Notes: generated from the sequence alone by a model not told the origin. A stretch of DNA of 64,000 bases from Nitzschia sp. DOCU1 (GCA_951394045.1 OX595988.1:2123352-2187351); one strand, 5' to 3'; shown: positions 48,683 to 62,002, counted from the first letter of the stretch. Translations and numbers: made by a program.

Positions 48683-50800
48683 CTATGAGGCCTGCTTTCT
48701 TATTCGGTTGCGAAGATTATGTGATGCCGCACAGAGTCCTTCACATTGTTCTTGTAGGATAGCCACCCGCTCGGTTTCGTTTTCCACGTATCTCGTGTAG
48801 GGGCCAACACCATCTAGTATACGACGACTCACTCGTTCCACCTCCTTGTCGCAGATTGACACCAAGGCACCCTCGAGGTTTTTCGCTTTATCCAACCATT
48901 TTGCATCAAGAGTTTGCGCGACACGGGAAGTTCCGATTACATAGCAAGCGCCGCCACTCGCGGCCAGGGAGGCGGCAACTAAGATGCCTGAATGAAGCTC
49001 CAGCAGATCCATAACTGTGCCAATCGCTGTTCCTAGCGCGCCTAGCTGTAAGCCAGACGAGACTAGTGCCGTGGTCCGAAGCGTGCGGAAAACTTCTACC
49101 TTTTCCTTGATCTCCTCGTCTGGTCGCAATGTGCTTTTTACGGCACTTGAGAGTCGTTCACTGAGATTATTGCGTGTGTCTTCGAATCTCGACGCAGCAG
49201 TAATACTTCCCACGAGACTGTGGCTTTTTGTCGCGGGACGTAGGCCTAGATATTCAATTACAGCTTGCCCCTGAGCCCTCCCACGGGTCGCAACCAAATC
49301 GCTGTGGATCAAGCGTGAGAATTCTTGAACATGCTCTTGGGGTGCACACGCCGGCAAACAAGCTTTGAATACTCACGCAATCGATTCCACGTGTTCCAGT
49401 ATGTCGTCTCGTACACTTTTCTGTCCGTGCATTGAAACCTGCAGTCTTGTCTCCTCCCATTCCTGGTCGATTTTTGGGTTATCCAATAGCACGTTGTAGT
49501 GAAAACTCGAGAAGTTCATGCGATGAAGGAGAATCTTCCATCGTTCCCCTTGATTTCGAACCAACTCGGTCGTTGATTGCTGAAAGCCTTGCAGTTCTGT
49601 CGTTAGCTCCTTCCTCCAACCACGAAACTGGGTCTGCAAGACATTTAACGTTGCAATGTCGGCTTTCAACTCCTCGGACCGACCATCCAGTACTTGTATG
49701 CATTCTCTCATCACGCCTTCTGCGACACCAATAGGGTTCAATAGCTTTGATTGCAGCTTAGCTTGTGTTGTAAGGGAATCTTTTAAAAAGCTTTCCAAAG
49801 CGCCAAATTGACTTCGATGCCAAACATTCGATCGGTATTCATCATTTTTCTTTTCCATGAGCTTTGCAGACAGAGCGTCCCTTGCACTTAGCGGGATGAC
49901 GACTGGTCGAGCACCCAAAAGCTCGCTTGACCGCTCCATGACAAAGTCGACGACAGCCTTCTTGGCGTCCTTGCCATGGTCACCGCCCTCAGCATTCAAA
50001 ATATCCATTTTGTTAACGACAATGACAATATTTTTCCGAAAGGCTTGGATTCCTTTGAGCAAGGTGCGTTCACTTTCACTGAATGGTCGATCCGCCGATG
50101 TGACAAAGAGAATCAAGTCTGCAGCTGGAAGCAGTCGCAATGTCCGTTCCGTATGGTCCAACCACGTCGAGTTCGTTCCAGGAGTATCAATCAAGGTTAA
50201 ATCTGTCAATACGGGGACGTTTGGAACAGTGTGCCACACCACTCCCAGGGGCAGCGGCGATCCCGTCTCGTTGTGTTTTGACGACGCGACAATGGTGATA
50301 GAATCCGTTGTAGGTAGGGCTCCCGATTCGAGCAGTTTTTGGCCCAACAAGGCATTTATCAAAGTAGACTTTCCAGCATTAAACTCACCAGCAATGACGA
50401 CTGAAAAGGAAGCTTCCAAATCCAAAAAGCTGGAATTATTCAATTGTGATAATAGTTTCGAGTTTTTGTGGTCGTCTGAAGTGCCTTCGAGAAGAACTTG
50501 CGTGGCAACGCGTTTGCAGGTCTCCTTGAGTTGTCTTTGCTCCAACAACAATTCTCGCTCTTTTGGCGTTAAGAGCCGGTACAAGCCCATGTTGTCGTCA
50601 GAACGATCTCCTCGATCAGTGTCTGGATGTGACGGCGATGCCTCGGGGCTTGGATTCCCAATGCTGGCATTGGATGCGGAAGAAAAAAGAGCCGACAGTG
50701 AGCCTTTTGGCGACGAAGACCGGCCATGGTAATCGAGAGTGCGGGAAAGGGGTAAAAGTCGTCGGATGGAGTGCGGCTTCACAAGCATTGTTACGTTCAT
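48683..50800 (-). CDS. FZL: FZL/bacterial-dynamin-like GTPase
   Basis: Modelled as complement(join(48683..49301, 49377..50800)), 680 aa. The 75-nt intron (GTGAGT...CCACAG) is phase 2 and gives IA|DLVATRG; unspliced, the frame stops at once. The dynamin-type GTPase domain spans residues ~130-330: G1 GEFNAGKSTLINALLG, G2 TT-containing loop, G3 DTPGTNS, G4 VNKMD. After a helical bundle, residues ~545-605 contain two adjacent hydrophobic segments (TTALVSSGLQLGALGTAI... and ILVAASLAASGGACYVIG), the membrane paddle seen in FZL, mitofusin and bacterial dynamin-like proteins. A Ser/Arg-rich N-terminus without acidic residues may be an organelle transit peptide. Likely acts in organelle (thylakoid/plastid or mitochondrial) membrane remodelling. 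Confidence 0.85.
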
Positions 50801-51418
50801 TGTGCCGCCACGACGTAGTCTAGAGTGGCTGTAGGGGAGAGATCTTCACGCTCTCGGTGACAGCGAATGAACTCGGCGATGGTTAGCACCTTCGACATAG
50901 AGTGGAAGGAAAGGTGCAACACGCCAAATACTGTAGCTTTCCCATTTTTGCAGAGAGAGATCTTTTTCGCTTGGTTGGCAAAGAGCCGGCAGCGCCTTCC
51001 CGCCATTCCCCTTGAATTGATCAAAGTAATCGATTTGCGACTTTTGCTTCTACGTGGAAGGTGTTTGGTAGGTAATGGCTCGCGATCCCGCGTGAATCGA
51101 ATGGAATCGTCATCATCTTTGGGCGGGCGGGCGGGCGGGCGGGCGGGCGGGTGGGGGCGCGGCGGCCGGTTATTTCTACGACAGCTTCGACCATCCCGTC
51201 CTTGCGCCAATCCCACAAAAGAAGCGATTTGCCGAAGATCTTTTTCGCCGCCATCGATCACATCCTCCTTCTACCGTCAGTCTGCACCATAAAAAAGGGA
51301 AGGCCGTCGTCGTTTGATACACCTGGTATAGGATACTCTTGGGAAGTTAATCTCGGTGTTATCCTTTCGGAGTACAATCTGTACCGTATGCTCCACGTTT
51401 CGGTCACAGTGGTTTGCC
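50801..51418. promoter_or_regulatory. Divergent FZL/MIOS region with (GGGC)n repeat
   Basis: A GGGC tetranucleotide repeat of seven to eight units at 51121-51151 on the plus strand, followed by GGTGGGGGCGCGG, is a strong G-quadruplex candidate in the promoter of two divergent genes. No gene in between. Confidence 0.6.
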
Positions 51419-54400
51419 ATGTATCAGCAAAACGACCAGGATCTGGTGCCGTCGGCGCCCTATCCGCCGATGCATTCCGCCCCCGTGGTCAGATCCTCGC
51501 TCTCCTCCAGTCCGCACTATCGCCAAAACAATCGAGTGGCTAGTGACTCTACTGGTACCACCATCAGCAGCAACAATTCAAATGGATCTTTTGCTCCTGT
51601 TGTGAATACAAATACACGGGACGGCAATTCGGAGTCGGAAAATGAAAGCTTCGCCGCTGCCACTCCCCGACCACAGTTCCTCGAATCGTCATCGTCTCCC
51701 AAGCCAATAAGGCCGTCCCTTGCCTCGGTAACTCGAGTAAAGTTCTTTCCGTCCATGGGAGGAACTCTGGCTTGTATCAATACAGCTAGTACTGCTACGT
51801 CTCATTCATCAACTGCCGTGGAAATGGATGGTGATGAAACACAGCGAAATCGTAAACTGGGGCCAGTGCTCATGGAACTTCGTCAGCTGGAGTTGATCGA
51901 AGAAAAAGATTCCCGAGCCGATGAGCTGTTCTTTGATACTCGTACTATCGCTTTGTCGAGAGGAAACCCGCAACTGGGTATCAGCGTCGCTTCGACGTGT
52001 TTAGATTTGCCCGTTGTTCAAAGCTATGCTGGAAGCAAACCTAGATTTGCGGCTGCTACCGGATTGACTACAGGAATGCTCGCCATTCATACCTTCTCGC
52101 AAGTTATGGAAGCTGATGGTCTTCCTTACTCATCGGCGATTGAATACTATCACATATCTCGGCATCATCGACAGTCGTCGGCTGTTGCTTGGAGAACGAA
52201 TCAATCCAACCATGTCGCCATTGGCCTGCTGGGAAGTGGGAATCCGGGGCCTCAACAGGTATCGTCCTTGCCTCGGCGTGGAGGAGCTGCCATTCGGGGA
52301 GCTGCGGGGGGTGGAGACCGGGAATTTTGTTGCTTCGTATGGGATATTGAGGCGCAACAATCCGCTGCGAAACGAAATGCAGCTCCAATCTCCAAACTCT
52401 CTCACAACACCCCGGTGGCTTCATTGGCATGGGTGTTGGACGGACAAACACTCGCCGTCGGGACACAATCAAGAAATGTACAGCTCTATGATATGCGGGC
52501 TTCAGGGGCCAATGCTCCTCCGCTGTCTGCGCTAGCGCACAATTTTGGAGTCCATGGGATTGAAGTTGATCCGAACAAACCGGTACGTATGTTTTGAAGA
52601 CTGCTCGGGCATGAACATCCCAAAGGAACGATCGCTCACAGAAACTTCATCTAGAATATCATGGCGACATTCTGTAGATCGGTTGGGGAACCTGTTAAGT
52701 TGTGGGATGTTCGGCGCATGGATTCCGTTGTCAGCGAGATTAAAGTATCCGGCTCGACCGCTGGCAAGTCTTCGGCTGCGGCGTATGCCAACCAAGTCAA
52801 AGTAGAAGCAGTGAAATGGTCGACCGCAGATCCAGGAGTACTCAGTGTTGCTATCGGTGATTCGGTTCAGGACTATGATACATCGTCGGGTTCCCGGCCC
52901 GTATTGGTGATGACCAGTTTCGCCAGGCGGGGGAGAACCATTCAAGATTTTGCTTTATACGGGAAAACGCCAAACAAAGCGCCAATTGCAGTGCACCCTG
53001 GGACAGAAACAGCTTCTTCTAGTCGCCTTGTCGATGCACTATATTCTCGTAGAATGGTTGCTGTGTTGGAAGACAAGACCGTGTGTGACCTAGCAGCGCA
53101 TGGAGGGGTGGCACCAGTTGCGATATCACGGCGTGATGGTCGCCTTGCCCACGCAATGGGATCTACGGTGTGGGTCGGATCCACGACTTTTGGACCGTCT
53201 GCAATGGAAAACGCCACTGTCTCATACGACGAAGATATCTCTGCAACAATGATGCGACGTGCTAGATGCTCCAGAATGGCTCGTTATTCCATGAACACTT
53301 CTCAAAACATCAAGGTAAATCTTCCTGACTTTCTTCGTCGAGGTATTTTGACAATTGGTCACTCAATTCTCTTTTCCATCTCAGATGTTGTCAGAAGATA
53401 TACCTTCGGGAGCGGGCATATCAAAAGACGTATTGTTATCGAGGCTTTCGTTATTCAGACTGTGGAGTTGGATCGAGCGCGTCGAAGCGCTCTCTACCGA
53501 TTTCGACGAAGTCGACGGTGACGTTCAGTCGCCTTTGCGAAGTCTTCTTGACGCGGGCATTTTGCAACTTTTCAGTGGCGACGGTTTACTGCGAGATGAT
53601 GTAGTCTTTTCTGAGACGCTTTCGTGCAATGTATACCTCAATGTATCGCGAATTCTGGCTTTGACTTCCTGTGGATGGGCAGGGAAATTCAGCCTCGAAA
53701 TCGTTCTTGCAGAGTGTGAGGCCCTCGGTGAATATGAGCGTTCCGCGGCTCTAGCAGTATGGCATGGCGATATCGGGGCAGCAGTCGAAGCGTTGCAACG
53801 AGCGTCAAAAGCGGTACGAGACAACTTGGCTGGAACGAAGAATTTGGATTCATCACTTTCAACTCCCGAATACGCGGAGACCTTGGATTTGATAGCTATG
53901 TGCGTGGCGGGTTTCGGTGGAACTTCTTCAGCACAGAGCTCCGTCTGGCAGAATGCCTGCGCCAAGCTAATTCAACGTCGAGATCTTTCTGATCCGCGAT
54001 TCAAAACCAGTCGCACTGTTTATCTGCACGCACTTTGTTATTTTCTGTTGAATGTTGGGACGGAGAGAAGTTTTGATTACATCCTGGGCAATGAATTTTT
54101 GGCATATGGCGATCGGATTGCTTTTGCCTGCCGGTTCCTTGACCAAACTCAGCTGCAATCCTATTTGTACGGATGTTTGGAGAAATGCCAACAAGTTGGG
54201 AATGTTGAAGGACTGGTTATCTCTGGACTTTCTAAGGAAGGAATCAAGATTTTACAGGCTTTCGTCGACCGCACTGCCGACGTGCAAACCGCTGCCCTTG
54301 TCGTGAGTAGGGTTTTGCTTCCTCCTGACTGGACCGACGAACGAAAAATTTGCACCGAGTGGGTAGAAACGTACCGAGGCTTGCTGAACACGTGGCAGAT

Positions 54401-55004
54401 GTGGCAGAGCCGAGCGATGTTTGATGTTGATCGCGCCGAAGCTATACGGCGGCTTAAGGCGAAGGGGAATGACCACAGTGGCCCCCGACGAATACAGAAC
54501 CGGAGACAGGGTTCACGCGTGGCTGATGCTGATGGGCTTACTTCGATCCCAGCAGCGCTTGATGCGCGTTGCAATTATTGTTCCTCGCCACTGGGATTAA
54601 AGAGACATGAGGGAAATGCGAACCAGTGGTTGTCCAAGATGAAACCCGTGTTATCCTGTTGCCCTCAATGCCGTAAACCCCTCCCGCGGTGTGCAATTTG
54701 CTTGTTGAGTCTGGGTGCGCTAAATCCTTACATGCAACTTACCCGAGAAAGATCTCGCCCCATCCCTCGTGGCGGCGGAAACGCCGCAAGTGGTCAAGAT
54801 GATCTTGGAGCGCTTCCACTGGCTGAATGGTTTACATGGTGCATGAACTGCAAGCACGGTGGGCATGCCCATCATCTCGTTGGCTGGTTTGCGAACCACG
54901 AGACCTGCCCAGTTAGTGGGTGTGATTGCTTCTGTCAGTTTGATGGCATTCAGAAACTGAGTCGTCCTGCACTTGCGAAACGGCAGGAAACAGCAGAATC
55001 CTAG
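51419..55004 (+). CDS. MIOS: MIOS (GATOR2/SEA complex) WD40 and zinc-finger protein
   Basis: Modelled as join(51419..52582, 52655..53314, 53385..55004), 1147 aa; introns of 72 and 70 nt, all phase 0. A disordered N-terminus precedes WD40 repeats (VKFFPSMGGTLACIN, SLAWVLDGQTLAVGTQSRNVQLYDMR, FCRSVGEPVKLWDVRRMDSV, VKWSTADPGVLSVAIGDS). An alpha-solenoid follows (CEALGEYERSAALAVWHGDI...). The C-terminus is the diagnostic zinc domain: CNYCSSPL, CCPQCRKPLPRCAICLLSLG, WFTWCMNCKHGGHAHHLVGWF, CPVSGCDCFCQ. MIOS belongs to GATOR2, which activates TORC1 in response to amino acids at the lysosome/vacuole. Its N-terminus is longer than human MIOS (875 aa). Confidence 0.93.
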
Positions 55005-56021
55005 CTGAAACGCTGATGAACTTGTTCAACGGGTTTGATGAACCTTGCAGCCATAAGAGTCGTGTGCAGGCAGCGTTGATGATGATCATCCCGCCATAGC
55101 GAAACATCCGATGAATCCTCTCTCAGTGGTGGTAGTGGATAGTACTAGCTCCCACGTCGGCACTCCAAATACTGCTCGGTGCATCTATTGGGCTTTCAAC
55201 TTCCGTTCGCTCTCGAGCGCTCAAGGCAGCCGTACTTTGGACAGCCACTCTTCGCTTCTTCTACCTCTAAAAGCTAGGTTACTATGAAACGTGGTGCTGT
55301 ACTAGTAGAGGTACTGTACTCGTACAATTCTTATTAGGGACAACAAGTTGTCGATTTATTACTGTTGTTGGTAAGCGCGCAGCTGCTCATCAGCGAGCAG
55401 CCCATCCTTGGTATGATATTCTAATAGCTGGTTATCCCGGCTACTTTCCTACTATCACCAATCGATCTTCTCTATCTATACCTAGGGTAACGCCGGTAGC
55501 CGCCTCATTGCTGCCCTGCACCGTCTCACTGCTTACGGAGCATGATACTACTACATACTATTGTGCGAATTCGATCGGCATTTTTGCTCAATATCGTGAT
55601 CCTGTACTTCATAGTGGTCGGTGCGTCCACGTCCGTTGGGATCCTTCATCGCCCACGCAGGAATATGGTGTGTCGTATTGCATGCAGTCTTCATGCAGTT
55701 GTTATCGTTCTCCTACACAAAAGTCGGTCAGGTCCGTTGGAATGAAGTATCCTTCTCATTAAGAACCCACTTTTTTTTAAAGGCAAGACACTCGTAGAAT
55801 TTCTACCTGGGTACCGTGATTGATGATCAATGACTGATGTGCTCTGCTCTGGCACGCTTGCAGCTGGCAAAAAGATTCGCTACTCTTCACGTTCACGAAC
55901 GATGGAAAAAGCTTTTCACGCATTCGAATCCTGCTTTGGATAAAATCTTTTCTTCACGTTGCTCTCTAGTAGCGAGTGAGAACCCACAAAACCCACTCAA
56001 TCATTAAGAGAAACAATAACA
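55005..56021. other. Intergenic, 1.0 kb
   Basis: No gene or RNA. TACTAGTAG-type motifs (55305) and an imperfect GTACTCGTAC at 55316. Ends with the leader of the gene at 56022. Confidence 0.4.
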
Positions 56022-57360
56022 ATGACCGGTGTGGACTTTAGCAAAGAGGAATTGGACGGCTCACCCGCGGAGATCGCTCCCGGAGCCTGGGTCTTTGGGG
56101 AATTGCACTACGCTGCAGGGTATGTTCTTAGTGTTAGTGATTACTGGGTATGGAAGCAAGAAGAACCCTTTTGTAGGCAGCAGCTGCTTTGCTGAAACAT
56201 AAAAACCGACAACAACGATTCTGATGACGTTCTCTTTCCCTTTACTTTTGAACAGAATTAAGAATACTCCCGTGAACAATCGCTCCTTTGCTTTCAAACT
56301 CAAGCTTAAGGAAGATCTATCTGGAGTTAAGAAAGGAAGTGATTGCTTATTCATCTATGGGCTTGGGAATAAAGGGGCGATCCAAGGTGTCAAGAAGCTT
56401 GAGAAGGAATCTGGCCTCAAAGCGGTTGCTCTTCTCTGCAACGGTAGTGCTCATCACACTTTCCTCAAGTTTTGGTACGATGCCTTCCCTGACATGCGCA
56501 TTTGGGTCTGTCCCACCAAAGTGCCCAGTACTGTCAATGCCCAGCGTTTGATGAAAGAGTATCCCGATCGTTGGGAACTTGCTGACAACACAACCTCTAA
56601 GCATCACATTCATCAGCTCTTCAAGTACTTTGGTCAGGGCAATGACCTTCAGGTGGATTGTGTGCTTTTCAACCAGTTTTTCATCTATACCGACAAAACA
56701 ACTGGTGAAAATGGATTCTGGCAGCATCCCGAGTGGGAGCCAGTGATGAAGGGTCAAATGTTCGTGTTCACCAACATGACGGCCGTCATGTCGGACCTCT
56801 CTCAAAACACCGATGATGTCATGTTTTTTCACAAAGCATCGAAATTGCTTGTGACTGGGCACCACTTTGAATTTGTTCATGTGCCAAACAAACCTGGATA
56901 CAGCATAGACGAAAGACTCAAAAATACAGGAGGGTTTGTCTGGGAAGTGCTTGTTCCAAAGATGGTTATGTCCCCTGGCCGCTACGACACCTCAGTTGGA
57001 ACTGTGGTAAATCGCCTACGGGACCCTGCCATCCACGCGGAACAATGGCAGGAGGTCATGAAATGGGACTTTGAATATGCGACAGGTCACCACGATCCGA
57101 ACAAGGTATGCGGTCCCATCGATAACGAGGCTGTCATGAAGGGAGAGGGTGGTCTCAAAGGACACATTAAGCGCAAGTTGATCGAGAGTGGTGAATTGGA
57201 GAATAATCCAGTGCCGGGTAGCTGGTGGCCATGGAAGTACCCCAACAATCTTTACAAGATTGTCTCGGCGGAGCCTGGTTTTGTCAAAAAGTTCGGACCC
57301 TGGCAAGAGCAGCGCTTTGGAGGTCCCGGCTATGGCCCTGACGGGTACAAGAAGAAGTAA
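56022..57360 (+). CDS. Degenerate metallo-beta-lactamase-like protein (DUF4336-like)
   Basis: Modelled as join(56022..56119, 56256..57360), 400 aa. The ATG is MTGVDFSKEELDG; a 136-nt phase-2 intron joins YAAG|IKNTPVNNRS. Residues about 60-160 (DCLFIYGLGNKGAIQGVKKLEKE, AVALLCNGSAHHTFLKFWYDAFPD, IWVCPTKVPSTVNAQRLM) follow the sheet-helix order of the metallo-beta-lactamase-like DUF4336 family, but the HxHxDH metal site is missing. KHHIHQLFKYFGQG and QHPEWEPVMKGQMFVFTNMTAV continue the fold. No targeting signal. Function unknown; family assignment is tentative, the gene model is well supported. Confidence 0.7.
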
Positions 57361-58190
57361 ACTACTAGTAGCAGCAGCACAACATCATGATGCTGGTAAT
57401 GGGGGATTTTGTCTGCTGGTGAATGGATGGATGAATGCTTTCTTTGCTTCTTTCTTTTCTTCTTCGGCAGAGAGATGGGTGTGCTGGTGATCATGATAAT
57501 AATTGATTAAAAATAGCAGTACTATCATTGGGAGGTCTCTTCTGTTGCTCCTCGGAGTAGTAGTATACTAGTAGGCGGCGCCTAGAACGAGGATCCGGTG
57601 GTGTAGCTTTCTTCCATCGTGGTCTTCTGGTGCTGATAATGATACTATATTAGGAGAATCACTCGCCAGCAGCATACTATATTCGTGGTCCTCCTTGCTC
57701 ACTCATCCTCTGGTCTGCACTCTTCTTCTTGCCTCCTCCGTGTTCTCTCTAAACAAGTACAAAGGTGTGCTAGCCAGAAAACAATTGGTTGTAGCCGTCT
57801 TGTTGTTGCGCAACTAGTATGCTTTAAAAGTAGTATCGTGCTAGAAGCGACGATACTACGATCACTCGTTGGATACGCTACTTCTATTTTGATATTTGTG
57901 GTCACTGTAGTCAATCTCGCCTGGCCGTTGACGGTTTGTTATTTAATCGATCCCTCCGATCCACGCACGGCCAACCATCGTTGGCAGACCACCCGCTTTT
58001 CTCCTTTTTCTCGTCGTCCCTCCTCTAAAGAAAATGAGGGCCGTTTTTTGCCATTCTTTTCCACCTGTGTTGCTTTAGACACTTATCAGGCTTACGAATA
58101 GTGTCAAGTACGCGAAAGCCACTTCAAAAGCTATCGGCAGAGTACTTTTCGTTGTCTGGAAGAGGCGAACGTGAGAGCCCACCCGTCAAA
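57361..58190. other. Intergenic, 830 bp
   Basis: Rich in CTACTAGTAG / GTAGTAGTATACTAGTAG motifs (57362, 57556-57573). A frame at 57685-58101 has a hydrophobic stretch but no start context or family sequence and is not called. Promoter of BMS1 at the right. Confidence 0.4.
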
Positions 58191-61100
58191 ATGGAAGGCG
58201 ACCAATTGCTTGACAACCACAAGCACAAGAAGGGCAAAGAAGGCCGTGGTGCGAAGGAGAAGAAGAAGGATCTCAAAGCCAAAAAAGAGGGGTCGCGCAA
58301 AGAACGACACAACAGCCGCGCATTCTCTGTCGCCAATATTGGTCGGACTCAGCGAAATATTCAAAGAAATCTTGATCGGTCACAGAAGAAAGAATTCGTT
58401 CCACTTAGCGACCGTCGATCCACGGATCCAAACGAAGCCCCGCCTGCATTGGTCGTTGTAATGGGCCCTGAAGGCGTGGGAAAGAGCAGCTTGATCCGCT
58501 CGCTAGTCAAGTACTACACAAATCACAATTTGACCACCGTCACCGGTCCAATCACTGTCGTGACAGGAAAGAACAAAAGAATTACGCTGATGGAGTGTCC
58601 GAATGATACTTCCAGCATGTTAGATTGCGCGAAGATTGCCGATCTTGTCCTTCTGTGTGTCGATGCGAAATTTGGGTTTGAAATGGAGACGTTCGAATTC
58701 TTGAATGTGCTGCAAGTCACTGGATTTCCAAAGGTGATGGGCGTTTTCACCCACCTGGACGAGTTTCATACCGCAAAGAACCTGCGTAAGACCAAGAAAC
58801 TTTTGAAACAACGATTTTGGACCGAAATTTACGAGGGTGCCAAAATGTTTTACTTTTCGGGAATCGTCAATGGCAAATATTTGAAACATGAAGTCAAGCA
58901 GCTGACTCTCTTCGTTTCTCGAGTCAAGGTACGTCACATCCGGGAAGAAGGGTCGACTGCGCTTGATACACAGTGATGAGAAATGCTTTGGTGACTTCTG
59001 TCTGAGAATTCGTGCGGATACCACAAATGCAAAATACTCTTAATTTCTGAGTGACATTGATGGAATGCTTCCTTTGGATTGTTGAGTCTTGAGTCTATCC
59101 GTGCTAACTGTGCCCTCCCCCATTCCTCAGTTTCGACCGTTGGTATGGAGAAACACCCACCCTTATGTCTTGGTTGATCGACATGAAGATGTTACCCATC
59201 CAAATCTAACTGACAAGGACCCAAACTGCGAACGAAGCGTCGCTTTCTATGGTTTTGTCCGTGGCAGTCATTTAAAGCCAGGCCAAAAGGTGCACTTGAT
59301 TGGAGTTGGCGATTTCAATATGGCGGAAGTTGAAACTCTCCCAGATCCGTGCCCCATCCCCGACAAGGAGGCAAAGGTAGGCTATGATCGTGCTTCTAGA
59401 TCGCTCAAGTGCGTACTTGTGGGTCATCTAACCTCATCCGATTACCGCTCTTTAGACTCTCAAGAAGAAGGATGCCCTGCTGTTTGCCCCCCATTCGAAC
59501 GTGGGAGCTGTTTCTTTCGACAAGGATGCGATCTACATTGACATTGGTCGAGTTAATTATACGAAGAGAGATGCCATTCAGGGAGAAGGTGCTGACGACG
59601 TTGAGAAAGAATTTGATCCGAACGAACCAGCCAGCATGTTGAGAGGGCTCCAAGACGTTGATTCTGGCGTCGATGAGAAGATGCGGCGTTCCACTCTAAG
59701 ACTTTTCAGAGGGACCAAGGCAGTCGAGGCTGGATCAGACGAGGAGAGAACGAGTGAAGACGACGAAGAATGTGAAGCGAGTGACCATGAAGACTCAGAT
59801 CAGGAATCCTCCTCCAACGAGAACCGGCTACAGCCGGTTCGTAGACCAGTCCGGTTTCAAGAGCAGGAGGTGAGCTCAGGGAGTGAAGCTTCTGATTCCG
59901 AACACAGTGGTTCCGAGGACGACGAGGATGATGAAAGCGAATCCGATTATGACTCGGATACAAGCGATGGTAATCCTCAGGAAGCGGAGAACAAAACAGC
60001 AAGGGCGACTTGGAAGGACAACATCGGAGAACGTGCCGTCCAGTCTTTCTTAGAAAGGCAATCATCGGTGGTCAACCTGCAAGAATTGGTCTACGGTACA
60101 AAGACAAAAGTTGTAAGCAACGATGAAAGTGAAGACACTGAAGCATCCTCCGATGATGACGATGAATTTTTTACTTTGAAAAAGCCATCCAAAGAATCAG
60201 CGCGTCGAGAGGAGCAGGCACTGCCTTTGAGCTCTTTGGGAGAAGAAGACTCCTCCAGGCGAGCACTCCAGCAAGAGGAGAATATGGACATGGAATCGTG
60301 GCTGAATGAAGGGGGAGAAAGTCTCATCGAATCCATCCGTGATAAATTCGTAACCGGTAGTTGGGAGAAACAAGATGGTGCCGCTGGTGATGATGATGCC
60401 GAGTACGGTGATTTCGAGGACCTTGAGACTGGCGAGCAATATGGACGCGATGGTGCTGTGCTTTCCTCCGATGATGATCATGATAAGTCTAGCGACGATG
60501 AAGATGAGTTGCCGAAAGAAGGCATGACTGATGCTGAGATTCGTGCCTACAACACTGCAAAGAAGGCAAAGCAAAAGAAGACATTCGACGAAGACTATGA
60601 CGAGGAGAAAAAAGCTCGAGGAGGAGATCCTAAAGATGATGAGGCTGAGAATGAATATCTAGAAACGCTCAAGCGTCAGAAAGAAGAAAGGCACCGCCGT
60701 AACACAGAGGAATTTGGCGCCGAGGGAGAGCGATCCCGTCTTCGGCACGAAGGTTTTCGCCAGGGACTCTACTGTAGAATCCGTATCGATGGGGTCCCCG
60801 CTTCTTTTCTATCGAACTTCAGTCCGGTTCACCCATTGGTCATCGGGGGGCTCACCCCGCAGGAGACAAATCTTGGTTTCGTTCGCTGCCGATTGAAAAA
60901 GCACAGGTGGCACAGGAAAATCTTAAAGTGCAACGACCCGTTGGTCTTCAGTATTGGCTGGAGACGATTCCAAAGTATCCCAACCTTTTCTACCGAGGAT
61001 CAGAACGGTCGACATCGGTACTTGAAATATTCTCCAGAGCATATGCACTGTTTTGCCACCTTTTATGGACCGCAAGCCCCACCGAACACTGGCATTCTAG

Positions 61101-61957
61101 CAATTCAAAGAATGAGTGGAAACATCTCCGGATTTCGAATCGCTGCAACCGGTGTGGTTCTTGAACTCAACGCAAATTTCCCAGTTGTGAAGAAATTGAA
61201 ATTGGTGGGTACCCCTACCAAAATCTACCGCAACACTGCGTTCATTTCTGGCATGTTCAACAGTGACCTCGAAGTAAGCCGCTTCGAAGGGGCAAGCATT
61301 AAGACAGTTAGCGGCATTAGAGGCCAAGTCAAGAAAGCTTTGCGAGAAGGCCAGCCTGGCTCATTCCGTGCAACTTTCGAGGACAAGATTTTACTCTCTG
61401 ATGTCATTTTTTGTCGAACTTGGATGCCAGTTCAAATGAAGGAGTACTACAACCCAGTTACGAATCATCTTGCTGCAAGTGGCACAAAAGGTTGGCAGGG
61501 AATGAAACCTAAAGCACTGCTTCAGCTTGAAACTAATACTCCGATTGAGGTGAATCCAGATTCCATATACAGGCCAATTGAGCGCCCTGCTCGCAAGTTC
61601 AACACGCTGAAAATCCCAAAGAAGCTTGAGGAAGCTCTGCCGTTTGCCAGCAAGCCGAAGAACGAAACCAAACGAAAGCGCAAGGGATATGTTGCCAGTC
61701 GTGCTGTCGTGATGGACTCAGCCGAAAAGAAAAAGTACACATTCCTCCAAGCACTTAACACAATCAGGAACGAAAAGGTCAAGATACGCAAACAGAAGAA
61801 AGAGGAACGAAAGCTGGACCAGGCGAAGAAAAATTCTAAGAAAGAAGAAGCGTTGGAGGTGGTTCGGAAGGCTAACAAGAAAAGACAGTATCGTGCAGAA
61901 GGAAAACGCGACAGGCAAAGGGAGGCAAAGCGTGCGAAGCAGGCTGTTGACAATTAG
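58191..61957 (+). CDS. BMS1: BMS1 ribosome-biogenesis GTPase
   Basis: Modelled as join(58191..58928, 59131..59376, 59456..61957), 1161 aa (yeast 1183). ATG 58191 gives [14 protein letters not shown]; the upstream frame begins at GTG. Introns of 202 and 79 nt are phase 0 and link [19 protein letters not shown] and [15 protein letters not shown]. The GTPase has G1 GPEGVGKSS (Glu-Gly variant of GPPxVGKS), and G4 [35 protein letters not shown] is the translation-factor-like domain. A long acidic, repetitive linker (residues ~400-620) separates it from the AARP2CN/DUF663 region ([52 protein letters not shown]), then a Lys/Arg tail. It acts in the nucleolar SSU processome. Confidence 0.95.
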
Positions 61958-62002
61958 ATGTAGGTTTGTCATATCGCACCATGTAATCTGTAATCTTTGG
62001 GC

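Noticed and set aside
49302..49376. Two separate genes in the FZL region
   Set aside because: Phase-2 splicing fuses the GTPase and membrane-paddle halves into one family-typical protein.
57685..58101. 138-codon ORF upstream of BMS1
   Set aside because: Low-complexity hydrophobic/Ser frame with no supporting motif; likely chance.
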